Shown here: piece by piece, positions 17,870 through 26,801 of the stretch | How the letters are laid out: each line of letters starts with the position of its first letter | Position numbering within the stretch: the stretch's first letter is position 1 | Origin: Bacteroidales bacterium | GTDB lineage: Bacteria; Bacteroidota; Bacteroidia; Bacteroidales; F082 | DNA: 56,177 nt | Direction: 5' to 3' | NCBI GenBank assembly: GCA_024400305.1 | Contig: JAKSMX010000018.1 | Span: 1 to 56,177, forward strand | Program-made: the position numbers and the translations under genes | The notes under the pieces: generated by a model | Databases searched by the model: none | Told to the model about the DNA's origin: nothing | The model's input: only the letters and a program-made list of their open reading frames with translations

Positions 17870-17965
17870 ACGGCGGTGGCAAAATCGTGGCGACGGCATG
17901 AGCCTGTGCCAGTCGGATTTGAAAGAAGGATGACGTGCTTTCGCGATTTATTAAAATTTTATATT

Positions 17966-19321
17966 ATGAAACTCAAATGTTTTTTAATTGCTGCAGTATT
18001 GCTTGTATTCTGTAAAACAGATATTTACGCACAGGAAGCCCAGGTCATTGACAGGGTTGTGGCTGTCGTGGGGCAGAACATCATCTTGCAATCTGACATA
18101 GAGCAGCAGTACATGCAATATCGTCTTCAGGGCGGCATAAAAGGAAGCGCACACAGTATCAGATGCCGTATTCTTGAAGACTTGCTTTTTCAGAAACTTC
18201 TGCTTAATCAGGCTGAACTCGACAGTATCGAAATCACCCCGGAGCAGATTGAAAACGAGGTGAGCCAGAGGATAAAATATTTCGTCTCGCAGCTCGGTTC
18301 CGAAGAGGCTTTGGAGAAGATGTACAGCAAGACGATGGCTGAAATCAAGGAGGAGATGACAACTATTCTGAAGAATAGGTATCTCTCTGATCAGGTGCAG
18401 GCCAAGATTGTGGAAGGCGTGCTGGCGACTCCCGCTGATGTTCGTGATTTTTACAGAGACATCCCGAAGGACTCGATACCGATGATAAACTCAGAGTATG
18501 AGATTGCCGAATTGGTGAAGAAACCGCCTATCACCTTGGATGAGAAGCTCGCGGTGAAAGACAAGCTTTATCAGTTGAGAACCAGAATCCTGAAGGGAGA
18601 GAGGTTCTCGACGATGGCACTTCTGTATTCCGAAGATCCCGGTTCGGCGAAGAAAGGCGGTGAACTCGGATTCCACGGAAGAGGCGAGTTCGCACCCGAA
18701 TTTGAGGCTACGGCGTTCACTCTGAAGGAAGGCGAAATATCGGAAGTCATTGAGACCGAGTTCGGTTTCCATATCTTGCAGCTCATCGAACGCCGCGGCG
18801 ACTATGTGAACGTGCGTCACATCCTGATGACGGTGAAGGTTTCGCCGGAGGCCTTGCAGAAGGCTTACTTTGAATTGGATTCGATAGCGAACCTCATCAG
18901 AAACGACAGCATGACGTTTGACGAGGCGGTGAGGAAGTTCAGCGACGAAGACGACAAGGTGAGCGGAGGCGTTCTCGTGAACGAGATGACCGGCAGCACG
19001 CTGTTCGCGCCGGAAGACCTCGATCAGTCGGTCTCTGTTGTCATCAACCGACTCGCTGTCGGCGAGGTGAGCGGACCCGTCCCGATGAAAACGAAAAAAG
19101 ACAAGGACGCTTACAGATTGCTGCTTATCAAGAAGAAAACGAAACCGCACAAGGCGAACTTGAAAGATGACTATGCGCTGATTCAGCAGTGGACGATGCA
19201 GAAAAAACGCGAGGAGGCTGTCAACAAATGGATTAAAGCGAAGTCGAACAAGTCATTCGTGAGTATCTGCGACGATTTCTGCGACTGCGAATTCCAGTTT
19301 GACTGGAATGTTTCAAAATAG
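17966..19321 (+). CDS. surA: SurA-type peptidyl-prolyl isomerase
   Basis: A 451-residue periplasmic chaperone for outer-membrane proteins. The ATG at 17966 starts a clean signal peptide (MKLKCFLIAAVLLVFCKTDIYA). The frame is open back to 17876, but the extra 30 residues are Arg-rich and would bury the signal. The SurA N-terminal domain (IDRVVAVVGQNIILQSDIEQ) is clear. The first parvulin domain lies near residues 170-285 (GERFSTMALLYSEDPGSAKK .. FGFHILQLIERRG), and a second, weaker one follows (VNVRHILMTV). The MoxR gene starts eight bases after its stop. Confidence 0.9.
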   Translation: MKLKCFLIAAVLLVFCKTDIYAQEAQVIDRVVAVVGQNIILQSDIEQQYMQYRLQGGIKGSAHSIRCRILEDLLFQKLLLNQAELDSIEITPEQIENEVSQRIKYFVSQLGSEEALEKMYSKTMAEIKEEMTTILKNRYLSDQVQAKIVEGVLATPADVRDFYRDIPKDSIPMINSEYEIAELVKKPPITLDEKLAVKDKLYQLRTRILKGERFSTMALLYSEDPGSAKKGGELGFHGRGEFAPEFEATAFTLKEGEISEVIETEFGFHILQLIERRGDYVNVRHILMTVKVSPEALQKAYFELDSIANLIRNDSMTFDEAVRKFSDEDDKVSGGVLVNEMTGSTLFAPEDLDQSVSVVINRLAVGEVSGPVPMKTKKDKDAYRLLLIKKKTKPHKANLKDDYALIQQWTMQKKREEAVNKWIKAKSNKSFVSICDDFCDCEFQFDWNVSK

Positions 19322-19328
19322 TTTAAAG

Positions 19329-20288
19329 ATGTACAATTCAGATGTGGAAGGCGCAAAAGCCTTGGTTGAAAAATATAACTTGCTGAAAAAGGAAATCGGG
19401 AAAGTCATAATCGGGCAGAACGATGTGATTCATGATACCATTCTGTCGATTTTCTGTCAGGGTCACGTGCTTTTGGTTGGTGTTCCTGGTTTGGCGAAAA
19501 CTTTGTTAATCAATACTATAGGACAGGCATTGGGGTTGAGCTTCAATCGTATTCAGTTCACTCCCGACCTGATGCCTTCGGATATTGTGGGGACCGAGAT
19601 TCTTGACGAGACGCGTCAGTTCAAGTTTGTGAAAGGCCCGGTGTTTGCGAATATCGTCTTGGCTGACGAAATCAACAGGACTCCGCCCAAGACGCAGGCG
19701 GCGTTGCTTGAGGCGATGCAGGAGAAAAACGTCACCGTTTCCGGCAAGACCTACAAACTCGACGCGCCGTTTTTCGTGCTCGCCACGCAGAACCCGATAG
19801 AGCAGGAGGGGACGTATCCGCTGCCGGAGGCGCAGCTCGACCGCTTCATGTTCAACCTTAATCTCGATTACCCCACTTACGAAGAGGAAATCGCCGTTGT
19901 GAAAAGTACGACGACACCTATTAATAATAAGGTGGAGGCGGTGATGGACGCCGGGGAGATTTTGTATTTCCAGCAGCTGGTGCGCCGCGTGCCTGTTCCG
20001 GACAACGTTTACGAATATGCGGTCGGCCTGGTGTCGAAGACACGTCCGGGTACTGAACGCGCTCACGAGTGGGCTGACAGATACCTCAGCTGGGGCGCGG
20101 GTCCGCGTGCGTCGCAGTATCTCATCATCGGAGCGAAAGCCAATGCACTGATGAACGGCAAATATTCGCCCGACATCGAAGATGTCAAGCAAGTCGCAGT
20201 GCCGGTTTTGAGGCATCGTTTGGTAAGAAACTACACCGCACAGGCCGAAGGAATTGGAGTTGAAGAGATAATTTCGAGGCTTTTTTAA
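19329..20288 (+). CDS. MoxR-family AAA+ ATPase
   Basis: A 319-residue cytosolic AAA+ ATPase of the MoxR class, thought to act as a chaperone in assembling metal-containing or von Willebrand factor-domain complexes. Walker A is GVPGLAKT at 51-58, Walker B sits in IVLADEINRTPPKTQAALLE, and sensor 1 is in FVLATQNPIEQEGTYPLPEA. Arginine-rich C-terminal lid motifs follow. In-frame ATGs at 19299 and 19308 would overlap surA. The ATG at 19329 begins the conserved region closely. The gene usually precedes DUF58/VWA genes, which are absent here. A terminator follows. Confidence 0.92.
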   Translation: MYNSDVEGAKALVEKYNLLKKEIGKVIIGQNDVIHDTILSIFCQGHVLLVGVPGLAKTLLINTIGQALGLSFNRIQFTPDLMPSDIVGTEILDETRQFKFVKGPVFANIVLADEINRTPPKTQAALLEAMQEKNVTVSGKTYKLDAPFFVLATQNPIEQEGTYPLPEAQLDRFMFNLNLDYPTYEEEIAVVKSTTTPINNKVEAVMDAGEILYFQQLVRRVPVPDNVYEYAVGLVSKTRPGTERAHEWADRYLSWGAGPRASQYLIIGAKANALMNGKYSPDIEDVKQVAVPVLRHRLVRNYTAQAEGIGVEEIISRLF

Positions 20289-20324
20289 CGATTTTTTAAG
20301 CAAATTTTTATTAAAAATAAAACT

Positions 20325-20356
20325 AACAAGTTGATTGTCAATATAATCGACTTGTT
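20325..20356 (+). terminator. Intrinsic terminator after the MoxR gene
   Basis: Stem AACAAGTTGATT / AATCGACTTGTT with an eight-base loop and one G-U pair, followed by TTTCGTTT. It separates the chaperone/MoxR operon from the export operon. Confidence 0.75.
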
Positions 20357-20435
20357 TTCGTTTATTATATTTTCAATAATTACTTTTATGATAAAATTTT
20401 TATAAAAAAATTCTTTCCATGTGAAAAATTAATAC

Positions 20436-20443
20436 TATTTTTG
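20436..20443 (+). promoter_or_regulatory. -7 box for the MacAB-TolC-like operon
   Basis: TATTTTTG, 25 bases upstream of the ATPase start and after the terminator, so the operon has its own promoter. Confidence 0.55.
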
Positions 20444-20468
20444 CAGTGTATTAGTTTAATAGTACACT

Positions 20469-21176
20469 ATGATAAAATTAGAGGGCATAAACAAGACATA
20501 TTTCGGGGCGCAGCCGTTGCATGTGCTGAAAGGAATAGATTTGAATGTCGAGGAAGGCGAGTTGGTCTCCATCATGGGGGCATCGGGCTCGGGGAAATCG
20601 ACCTTGTTGAACATATTAGGCATTCTTGACAATTACGATGAAGGGAACTATTATTTGGCAGGAAAGTTGGTGAAGAATCTCACTGAAAATCAGGCGGCTG
20701 AGTTCAGAAATAGGTTTATCGGTTTCATATTTCAGTCATTCAATTTGATACCTTTCAAGACGGCCGTCGAGAATGTGGCGTTGCCGTTGTTTTATCAGGG
20801 CGTCTCTCGCAAGAAGCGCAATCAGATGGCGCTGGAGTTTCTCGACCGTTTCGGTCTGAAAGGCTGGGCCGACCATTATCCGAATGAGCTTTCTGGCGGT
20901 CAGAAGCAGCGCGTCTCCATCGCCCGCGCCTTGGTGACATCGCCGAAGATTATTCTCGCCGACGAGCCGACGGGCGCATTGGACAGCAAGACATCCATCG
21001 AGGTGATGAGGATTCTCCGCGAAGTCAACGCATCAGGAATCACGATGATTATCGTGACCCACGAAAGAGGAATCGCGAATCTGACAAACAAGATTGTCCA
21101 TCTTAAAGACGGAGTCATAGAGAATATTGAGGAAAACAATGTGAAAAGCGTTGATTTTGAAAGAGATATTAAATAG
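20469..21176 (+). CDS. MacB/LolD-type ABC transporter ATPase
   Basis: A 235-residue ATPase that powers the two downstream FtsX-type permeases. Walker A GASGSGKST lies at about 37-45, signature LSGGQKQR at 141-148, Walker B ILADEPTGALD near 160-171 and the switch histidine in IVTHERG. The family energises export of macrolides, peptides or virulence factors through a MacA adaptor and a TolC channel (MacAB), or lipoprotein release (LolCDE). Because an adaptor and TolC follow in the same operon, the MacAB role is favoured. In this operon the ATPase and permeases are separate polypeptides. Confidence 0.93.
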   Translation: MIKLEGINKTYFGAQPLHVLKGIDLNVEEGELVSIMGASGSGKSTLLNILGILDNYDEGNYYLAGKLVKNLTENQAAEFRNRFIGFIFQSFNLIPFKTAVENVALPLFYQGVSRKKRNQMALEFLDRFGLKGWADHYPNELSGGQKQRVSIARALVTSPKIILADEPTGALDSKTSIEVMRILREVNASGITMIIVTHERGIANLTNKIVHLKDGVIENIEENNVKSVDFERDIK

Positions 21177-21182
21177 GAGGAG

Positions 21183-21297
21183 AATCGCGTAGCGATTCCA
21201 TACCCGTAGATGGGAGAATCGCGTAGCGATTCCATATCCGTAGAAACGAATAAATGATTGATATATAATGAATCGCATGGCGATTAGATATTTGTAA
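21183..21297 (+). repeat. Three palindromic repeat copies between ATPase and permease
   Basis: Copies at 21183-21210 and 21217-21244 read AATCGC-GTA-GCGATT plus CCATAYCCGTAGA. A degenerate copy at 21271-21297 reads AATCGC-ATG-GCGATT. Compared with the AACCGC..GCGGTT form elsewhere, both arms have changed together, keeping the stem. Confidence 0.85.
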
Positions 21298-21308
21298 AAA
21301 ATAAAAAA

Positions 21309-22625
21309 ATGGATTTTTGGTCAGAGATTTTCATGGCGTTGAGGCGAAACAAATTGAGGACGATTCTCACGGGTTTCGCGATTTCGTGGGGGATTTTCAT
21401 GTTGATAATCCTTCTTTCGGTCGGCAACGGCCTGAAGAACGGCGTCAACACGAATTTCGCCGACCGCGCCAAAAACACATATACCATCTGGTCGAGTGAG
21501 ACGGAGCTTCCATACAAGGGTCACAAGGCGAACCGTTGGATCACGTTGACCGACAAAGACATTGAATACCTTGAGAATCATTTATATCACGTTGACGAGG
21601 TGTCGCCTGTCTTTTCGAAAGGCGGCACCCTTATCTTCGAGGACAAGTCGAAATCGGTGCAGGTTGAAGGTGTGAAGCCGATTTACAAAAACATCGAAGG
21701 CATCAAGATCAAGGAAGGTCGTTTCGTGAATGAAAACGACATGAAAACCAAGGCGAAGGTGGTTGTCATCGACAAGATTACAGCCGAGCTTATAAGGGAG
21801 AAGATTAATTCTGACAAAGAGATGGAAAATCCCGTAAAGGTCAGGAAAACAAAGAGATACAAAAAAAACGATGTTTCCATTTTGGGGCAGTTGGTAATGA
21901 TAAATGGCATCAACTACACTATTGTCGGCGTTTTTGAAGGCCAGATGTGGGGAAGCATGGGTCAGTGTTATGCGCCGTATTCGACCATGCAGCAGATCTA
22001 CAACGTAAACAATAAATATTATCAGCTCTCATTTACCACGAAAGGTCTTGTTACCAAAGAAGATAACGAGAATTTCAGGAAAGAGCTGAAGAGAAACCTC
22101 GCCTTGCTGCATGAGTTCTCGCCCGATGACCAACGTGGCGTGTGGATAGACAGCAGTATGCTTAATGCATTGGAAACCAACAAGATTTTCAACACGATAA
22201 ATGTCTTCATCTGGGTCATCGGCATTGCGATGTTGATTTCGGGTGTCGTCGGCGTGACGAACATCATGCGCATCACCGTCAAGGAAAGGACGTTTGAGAT
22301 AGGTATCAGGAAGGCGCTCGGTGCCAAGCCGCGGTCAATTCTCATGTCGATAGTGATGGAGGCGCTCATCATCACCACGGTGTTCGGTTACGTCGGGATG
22401 TTCATTGGTGTTGGTTTGATGGAAATCGCGAACAAGGTTCTGGAGAGCGTCAATGCGGGGAAAGGCCCGAATGACGTGGCGGTTTTCATGAATTTGAGTG
22501 TTGACATAAAGATAGTTTTGATGGCAACTATAGTATTGATAATCAGTGGAGTAATCGCTGGTATCGCACCAGCGTGGAAAGCCGTGAATGTGAAACCGAT
22601 TGAGGCTATGAACAACAGGAGCTAA
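21309..22625 (+). CDS. MacB-like ABC transporter permease (first)
   Basis: A 438-residue FtsX/MacB permease: an N-terminal membrane helix (TILTGFAISWGIFMLIILLS), a large periplasmic MacB_PCD domain (about residues 45-275) and three C-terminal helices starting at VFIWVIGIAMLISGVVGVTN. The conserved cytoplasmic coupling segment ITVKERTFEIGIRKALGA is present. It pairs with the second permease gene downstream, probably as a heterodimer. An ATTTTTG just before the start is part of the spacing after the repeat cluster and not an evident new promoter. Confidence 0.93.
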   Translation: MDFWSEIFMALRRNKLRTILTGFAISWGIFMLIILLSVGNGLKNGVNTNFADRAKNTYTIWSSETELPYKGHKANRWITLTDKDIEYLENHLYHVDEVSPVFSKGGTLIFEDKSKSVQVEGVKPIYKNIEGIKIKEGRFVNENDMKTKAKVVVIDKITAELIREKINSDKEMENPVKVRKTKRYKKNDVSILGQLVMINGINYTIVGVFEGQMWGSMGQCYAPYSTMQQIYNVNNKYYQLSFTTKGLVTKEDNENFRKELKRNLALLHEFSPDDQRGVWIDSSMLNALETNKIFNTINVFIWVIGIAMLISGVVGVTNIMRITVKERTFEIGIRKALGAKPRSILMSIVMEALIITTVFGYVGMFIGVGLMEIANKVLESVNAGKGPNDVAVFMNLSVDIKIVLMATIVLIISGVIAGIAPAWKAVNVKPIEAMNNRS

Positions 22626-22627
22626 GA

Positions 22628-22698
22628 GATAAATGATAAGAACCGCATAGCGATTCCATATCCGTAGATATAATTTGAATAACCGGGTATATGGAGGC
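22628..22698 (+). repeat. Palindrome plus half of a second hairpin repeat
   Basis: After the stop comes GAGATAAATGATAAG, then AACCGC-ATA-GCGATT with CCATATCCGTAGA (22641-22668). From 22679 there is a half copy of the AATAACCGGGTAYATGGAGGC element found complete at 29121-29160. An ATG at 22691 lies inside this half copy, which argues against its use as a start. Confidence 0.75.
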
Positions 22699-22708
22699 AA
22701 GAAAGAAT

Positions 22709-23974
22709 ATGATAGACATAGACAACATAAACGAAATTTGGCAGACGATTGCCCGTAACAAGACGCGCAGCATCTTGACGGCATTCGGTGTGTTTTGGGG
22801 GATTTTCATCCTCGTGATCCTTCTGTCGTGCGGCAACGGATTCAAAAACGGCATGATGCGTCAGATTGAGGGATTCGCCACCAACTCGGCGTTCGTCTTC
22901 CCGATGCCGACCACAGAGGCGTACAAAGGCTATCAGAAAGGTCGTAATTGGGAGTTCGATATGTCTGATATTCAGTCGATTAAAAATAATGTAAGAGGAA
23001 TAGATGTCATCACTCCGGTTGCCAGCATTTATACTTACAATGGTGATGCCAATGTTTTTTACAGCACGAAAGGCGGTTCTTTCGGGATAAAAGGTGTTCA
23101 TCCTGAATACAATGAGGTTGAAAGGAGCAAGTTGCTGCACGGTCGGTTCATCAATGAGACCGACATCGTTGAAGGTCGCAAGGTCTGTGTCATCGGAAAG
23201 AAGGTCTATGAAGACATCGTCGGGCTTGACAAAGACCCCGTCGGTGTGATGATCAAGGCGAATGGCATTTATTATCAAGTGGTCGGCGTCGTGCAGACGT
23301 ATAACGAGAACGTGAGAATCAACGGAGACCTGAACTCGACGGTGCTGCTTCCGATTACGACGATGCAGAAGGCGTATAATCTTGGCGACAAGTTCGGGCT
23401 TTTGGTGTTCACGGCTTCTAAAGGTTCGAATATCAAAGATTTACAGGAAGACGTAAAGGATATTATCAAAGAGCGTCACGACATTTCGCCCACCGACAAC
23501 GAGGCGGTGATGGCCGTTGATTTCGAGCAGCTTTTCAAGGTGTTTGAAGGCCTCTTTATCGGAATTGCCGTTCTGATTTGGATTGTCGGCATCGGCACTT
23601 TGATGTCGGGTGTCGTCGGGGTGAGCAACATCATGCTTGTCACGATAAAGGAACGCACGCGTGAGATAGGGATACGTCGTGCGCTCGGCGCGAAGCCGTC
23701 GCTGATTATCAAGCAGGTGATGGAGGAAAGTCTGCTTCTGACCGTGCTTGCCGGAGTTGTCGGGCTTGTGATTGGCGTTGCGATAATGGCTGTCGTCGCC
23801 AACATCGTTGACGTTTCAGCTGAAGATGCCGTGATGTTCCTTGACCCCGGCATCGGTTTCGGCACTGCAATTTCGGCGACGGTGATAATTGTGGTTTCGG
23901 GCTTGCTCGCCGGTGTGCTGCCTGCGACGCGGGCGATACAGGTCAAGGCCATTGACGCGATCCGGGAAGAGTGA
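22709..23974 (+). CDS. MacB-like ABC transporter permease (second)
   Basis: A 421-residue paralogue of the preceding permease with the same layout: N-terminal helix (SILTAFGVFWGIFILVILLS), periplasmic domain with VITPVASIYTYNGDANVFY, and three C-terminal helices from AVLIWIVGIGTLMSGVVGVS. The coupling segment is TIKERTREIGIRRALGAKPS. An upstream in-frame ATG at 22691 lies inside an intergenic repeat. The ATG at 22709 aligns with the start of the first permease and has GGAGG 11 bases ahead. The periplasmic domains of the two permeases are well diverged, supporting a heterodimer. Confidence 0.92.
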   Translation: MIDIDNINEIWQTIARNKTRSILTAFGVFWGIFILVILLSCGNGFKNGMMRQIEGFATNSAFVFPMPTTEAYKGYQKGRNWEFDMSDIQSIKNNVRGIDVITPVASIYTYNGDANVFYSTKGGSFGIKGVHPEYNEVERSKLLHGRFINETDIVEGRKVCVIGKKVYEDIVGLDKDPVGVMIKANGIYYQVVGVVQTYNENVRINGDLNSTVLLPITTMQKAYNLGDKFGLLVFTASKGSNIKDLQEDVKDIIKERHDISPTDNEAVMAVDFEQLFKVFEGLFIGIAVLIWIVGIGTLMSGVVGVSNIMLVTIKERTREIGIRRALGAKPSLIIKQVMEESLLLTVLAGVVGLVIGVAIMAVVANIVDVSAEDAVMFLDPGIGFGTAISATVIIVVSGLLAGVLPATRAIQVKAIDAIREE

Positions 23975-23978
23975 TTTT

Positions 23979-24111
23979 GGATAAGAGATGAGGGATAAGA
24001 GATGGCGGTGTCTGCAAGGTACTATTTGAACAGTCAGGTATATGTCAGCTTCGCCGACATGTACCCGGGAAAAAACAAGAGAGAACCGCGTAGCGGTTCC
24101 ACATCCATAGA
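23979..24111 (+). repeat. Composite repeat: GATAAGAGAT tract, hairpin element and palindrome
   Basis: The order is a GATAAGAGATGAGGGATAAG tract (23983-24003), then a degenerate hairpin element (24007-24070) whose arms GGTATATGTC / GACATGTACC pair with one G-U. Last comes the palindrome AACCGC-GTA-GCGGTT with CCACATCCATAGA (24084-24111). The adaptor gene begins 26 bases later. Confidence 0.75.
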
Positions 24112-24137
24112 AACGAAAATAAATTTAATGAATTGAT

Positions 24138-25211
24138 ATGAAGAAATTTTTTAAAATCTTGTTTGTCATTGCGTTAGTCGCAGCAGTAGTGTGGACGTTC
24201 GCCTATCTTTTCAAGAAGTCGAAGCCACAGGAGAAATCGTATGAAACAGTCGAGGCCGTGATCGGCACGATTGAGAAGAAGACCGTCGTGACGGGTCAGA
24301 TCAACCCGCGTGACGAGGTCGCGGTGAAACCGCAGGTGTCGGGAATCATTTCCGAGATTTACAAGGAGGCCGGTCAGACCGTCAGAAAAGGTGATGTCAT
24401 CGCCATGGTGAAAATCATCCCCGATGTGAGCAGTCTCGCAAGCTGCGAGTCGCAGGTGAAGATGGCGAAGCTGAATCTCGACAATGTGGAGAAGGCGTAT
24501 GAACGTCAGAAGACATTGAAAGACAAAGGTTTGATTTCCGCCGAGGCGTTCGACAACTCGTCGCTCGAATACGAGAAGGCGAAGGAGAGCTACAGCAACG
24601 CCCTCGACCAGCTCAACATCGTGAAGGAAGGCATCTCTAAAAACACCTCGCAGTACAGCAACACCATGATAAAATCGACCATTGAGGGAATGATTCTCGA
24701 CGTGCCGGTGAAAGTCGGCAACAGCGTCATCAACTCGAACACCTTCAACGACGGCACCACCATCGCCACCGTCGCCGACATGCGCGACATGATTTTCGAA
24801 GGCAAGATGGACGAGACTGAAGTCGGGCGCATCAGCGAGGGGATGCCGATGGTGATAACCATCGGGGCGATGAACGATAAGAAATTCGACGCCGTCCTTG
24901 AATACATCGCGCCGAAAGGTACCCAGGAAAATGGCGCCGTCTTCTTCAAGATGAAAGCGAAAATGTTTGTGCCTGAAGACGTTACGCTTCGTGCCGGTTA
25001 CAGCGCCAACGCCGAGATCATCACAGAGAGCGCAAGAGACGCGGTGACAGTGCCTGAACGCTGCGTCGTTTACAGCAACGACAGCGTCTTCGTCTATAAA
25101 AATGATGTTAAGACCCCGATAAAAACAGGCCTCTCCGACGGACTCAACATCGTGGTGACAGAAGGTCTTGAAGCCGGCGACAAAATCCGGGGGAACGAAA
25201 TCGTGAAATAG
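24138..25211 (+). CDS. MacA/HlyD-type periplasmic adaptor protein
   Basis: A 357-residue membrane-fusion protein that bridges inner-membrane permeases and a TolC channel. There is one N-terminal membrane anchor (ILFVIALVAAVVWTFAYLF). The biotinyl-lipoyl-like halves are VAVKPQVSGIISEIYKEAGQ and a later partner, split by a coiled-coil hairpin of about 90 residues (SCESQVKMAKLNLDNVEKAY onward). A beta-barrel and a membrane-proximal domain follow (TVPERCVVYSNDSVFVYKN). The order of ATPase, two permeases, adaptor and TolC makes a complete tripartite exporter. Confidence 0.93.
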   Translation: MKKFFKILFVIALVAAVVWTFAYLFKKSKPQEKSYETVEAVIGTIEKKTVVTGQINPRDEVAVKPQVSGIISEIYKEAGQTVRKGDVIAMVKIIPDVSSLASCESQVKMAKLNLDNVEKAYERQKTLKDKGLISAEAFDNSSLEYEKAKESYSNALDQLNIVKEGISKNTSQYSNTMIKSTIEGMILDVPVKVGNSVINSNTFNDGTTIATVADMRDMIFEGKMDETEVGRISEGMPMVITIGAMNDKKFDAVLEYIAPKGTQENGAVFFKMKAKMFVPEDVTLRAGYSANAEIITESARDAVTVPERCVVYSNDSVFVYKNDVKTPIKTGLSDGLNIVVTEGLEAGDKIRGNEIVK

Positions 25212-25292
25212 TCTTAAAGTTCATAAAGTGCGCGAAGCGATGATATTCTATAAAAGATATATTAATTTTTATTAACAAATAACAACCACTAT

Positions 25293-25336
25293 AACCGCAT
25301 AGCGGTTACATATCCATAGCGGTTACATATCCGTAA
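25293..25336 (+). repeat. Palindrome with a partial tandem copy, before the TolC gene
   Basis: AACCGC-ATA-GCGGTT (25293-25307) is followed by ACATATCCATAGCGGTT and ACATATCCGTAAC, that is, one full and one half copy. It ends five bases before the TolC start codon, so it lies inside the ribosome-binding region of the mRNA. Confidence 0.8.
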
Positions 25337-25340
25337 CAAC

Positions 25341-26654
25341 ATGAAAAGACACCTTATTATAATAGCGATTCTCGCGCTTTCGTTTTCGCTGAAGGCGCAG
25401 CAAAAGGCGTGGACTCTTGACGAATGCATCAGCTACGCCATGGAACACAACGTTTCGGTGTTGCAAAGCAAAATCAGTCAGGAGAACGCCGGTTTTCAAT
25501 ATAAAGTGGCGAAGAACGCCTGGCTGCCGTCGTTGAACGCTAACGCCTCGGAGGATTTCGGCTTCGGGATGTCGCCGAGCTCAAGCGGGATCTATGTTCA
25601 GAACAACTCGTCTTCGACATCGTTCGGGCTTTCGCTTGACATGCCGGTCTTCAGCGGCCTGAACATTTACAACCAGATCAAATCCAGTGACCTCAATCTT
25701 CAGGCGGCGGCGAAAGACCTCGAAGCCGTGAAGTTCGACCTCGAACTGATGATAATGGCTTATTATATGCAAGTGGTTTACAATAAGGAGATTAAGTCGG
25801 TGGCGGAGAAGCAGCTCGCCTTGACGGAGGAGCAGCATCAGAAGACACGGGAGCTTTATCAGGTGGGGAAGGTGGCGGAAGCCGATGTCTATGAAAGCGC
25901 TGCGCAGGTCGCGACGGCGAAATCGACATTGGTTCAGGCAAACAACACGTTGATGTTGAGTATCTTGGACTTGGCACAGACCCTTGACCTTGATGATGTA
26001 ACGGATTTCGATGTCGTCTCGCCGGAACTGTTCGCGGAAGGACAGAGTCTCGTCATGCCGTCGCAGGAGCAGACCTACAGCCACGCTGTCGTCAACATGC
26101 CGGGGATGCAGGCCGCCAACCTCCGTCTTGAACAGTCATATTTCGACTTGAAAGCCAAGAAGTCGGCGTGGTATCCGAAACTTTATTTCTACGCGGGATT
26201 CTCCGACGGCTATTACAATTATTTCAACAGCGAAATGCCGAATGAATCTTTCGGCGATCAGATTAAAAACAACTACCGCACGCAGGTCGCCTTCCAGCTC
26301 AGCATCCCGATTTTCAACAGGATGCAGACGAAATATAATGTCAAAATGTCGCAGCTTTCCATTAAGAATCAGGAACTTGCGATCAGCAATGAGGAGTTGA
26401 AACTTAAAAAGGAGATACAGCAGGCTTATTATAACTCGCTTGCCGCCGAGCAGAAATATGATGCTTCACGCGAAAGCTACAACGCCGCCGAGGTCGCATA
26501 CCGTTTCTCGAATGAAAGCTATATTGCGGGGAAAGCCACGCTCCTCGAACTTAATGAAAGCAAAAACAGGCTTTTCAAGTCGGAGAGCGAGATGCTTCAG
26601 GCGAAATATGAGTACCTTTACAGAGTGAAGGTCATGGAGAAATATAACAGATAA
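25341..26654 (+). CDS. TolC-family outer-membrane efflux channel
   Basis: A 437-residue outer-membrane factor. The signal peptide (HLIIIAILALSFSLKAQ) is followed by WTLDECISYAMEHN, the typical TolC opening. Two internally homologous halves of long coiled-coil helices carry LELMIMAYYMQVVYNKE and LKLKKEIQQAYYNSLAAEQK, with the second-half motif SYIAGKATLLELNESKN. The protein would form the trimeric exit duct for the MacA-like adaptor encoded upstream. It is the last gene of the export operon. The exported substrate is unknown. Confidence 0.94.
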   Translation: MKRHLIIIAILALSFSLKAQQKAWTLDECISYAMEHNVSVLQSKISQENAGFQYKVAKNAWLPSLNANASEDFGFGMSPSSSGIYVQNNSSSTSFGLSLDMPVFSGLNIYNQIKSSDLNLQAAAKDLEAVKFDLELMIMAYYMQVVYNKEIKSVAEKQLALTEEQHQKTRELYQVGKVAEADVYESAAQVATAKSTLVQANNTLMLSILDLAQTLDLDDVTDFDVVSPELFAEGQSLVMPSQEQTYSHAVVNMPGMQAANLRLEQSYFDLKAKKSAWYPKLYFYAGFSDGYYNYFNSEMPNESFGDQIKNNYRTQVAFQLSIPIFNRMQTKYNVKMSQLSIKNQELAISNEELKLKKEIQQAYYNSLAAEQKYDASRESYNAAEVAYRFSNESYIAGKATLLELNESKNRLFKSESEMLQAKYEYLYRVKVMEKYNR

Positions 26655-26801
26655 TTTAAAAGTCTAAATTGTAATTTATTGATTATTAGTATATTATTGA
26701 TTATTTGTTTGAAATATCAAAAAATTGATAAAATTTTTCGGGATGATGAATCTTTTTTCGGTTTGAAACGTTTAACATGAGAATTAACAAAATTATAAAT
26801 T

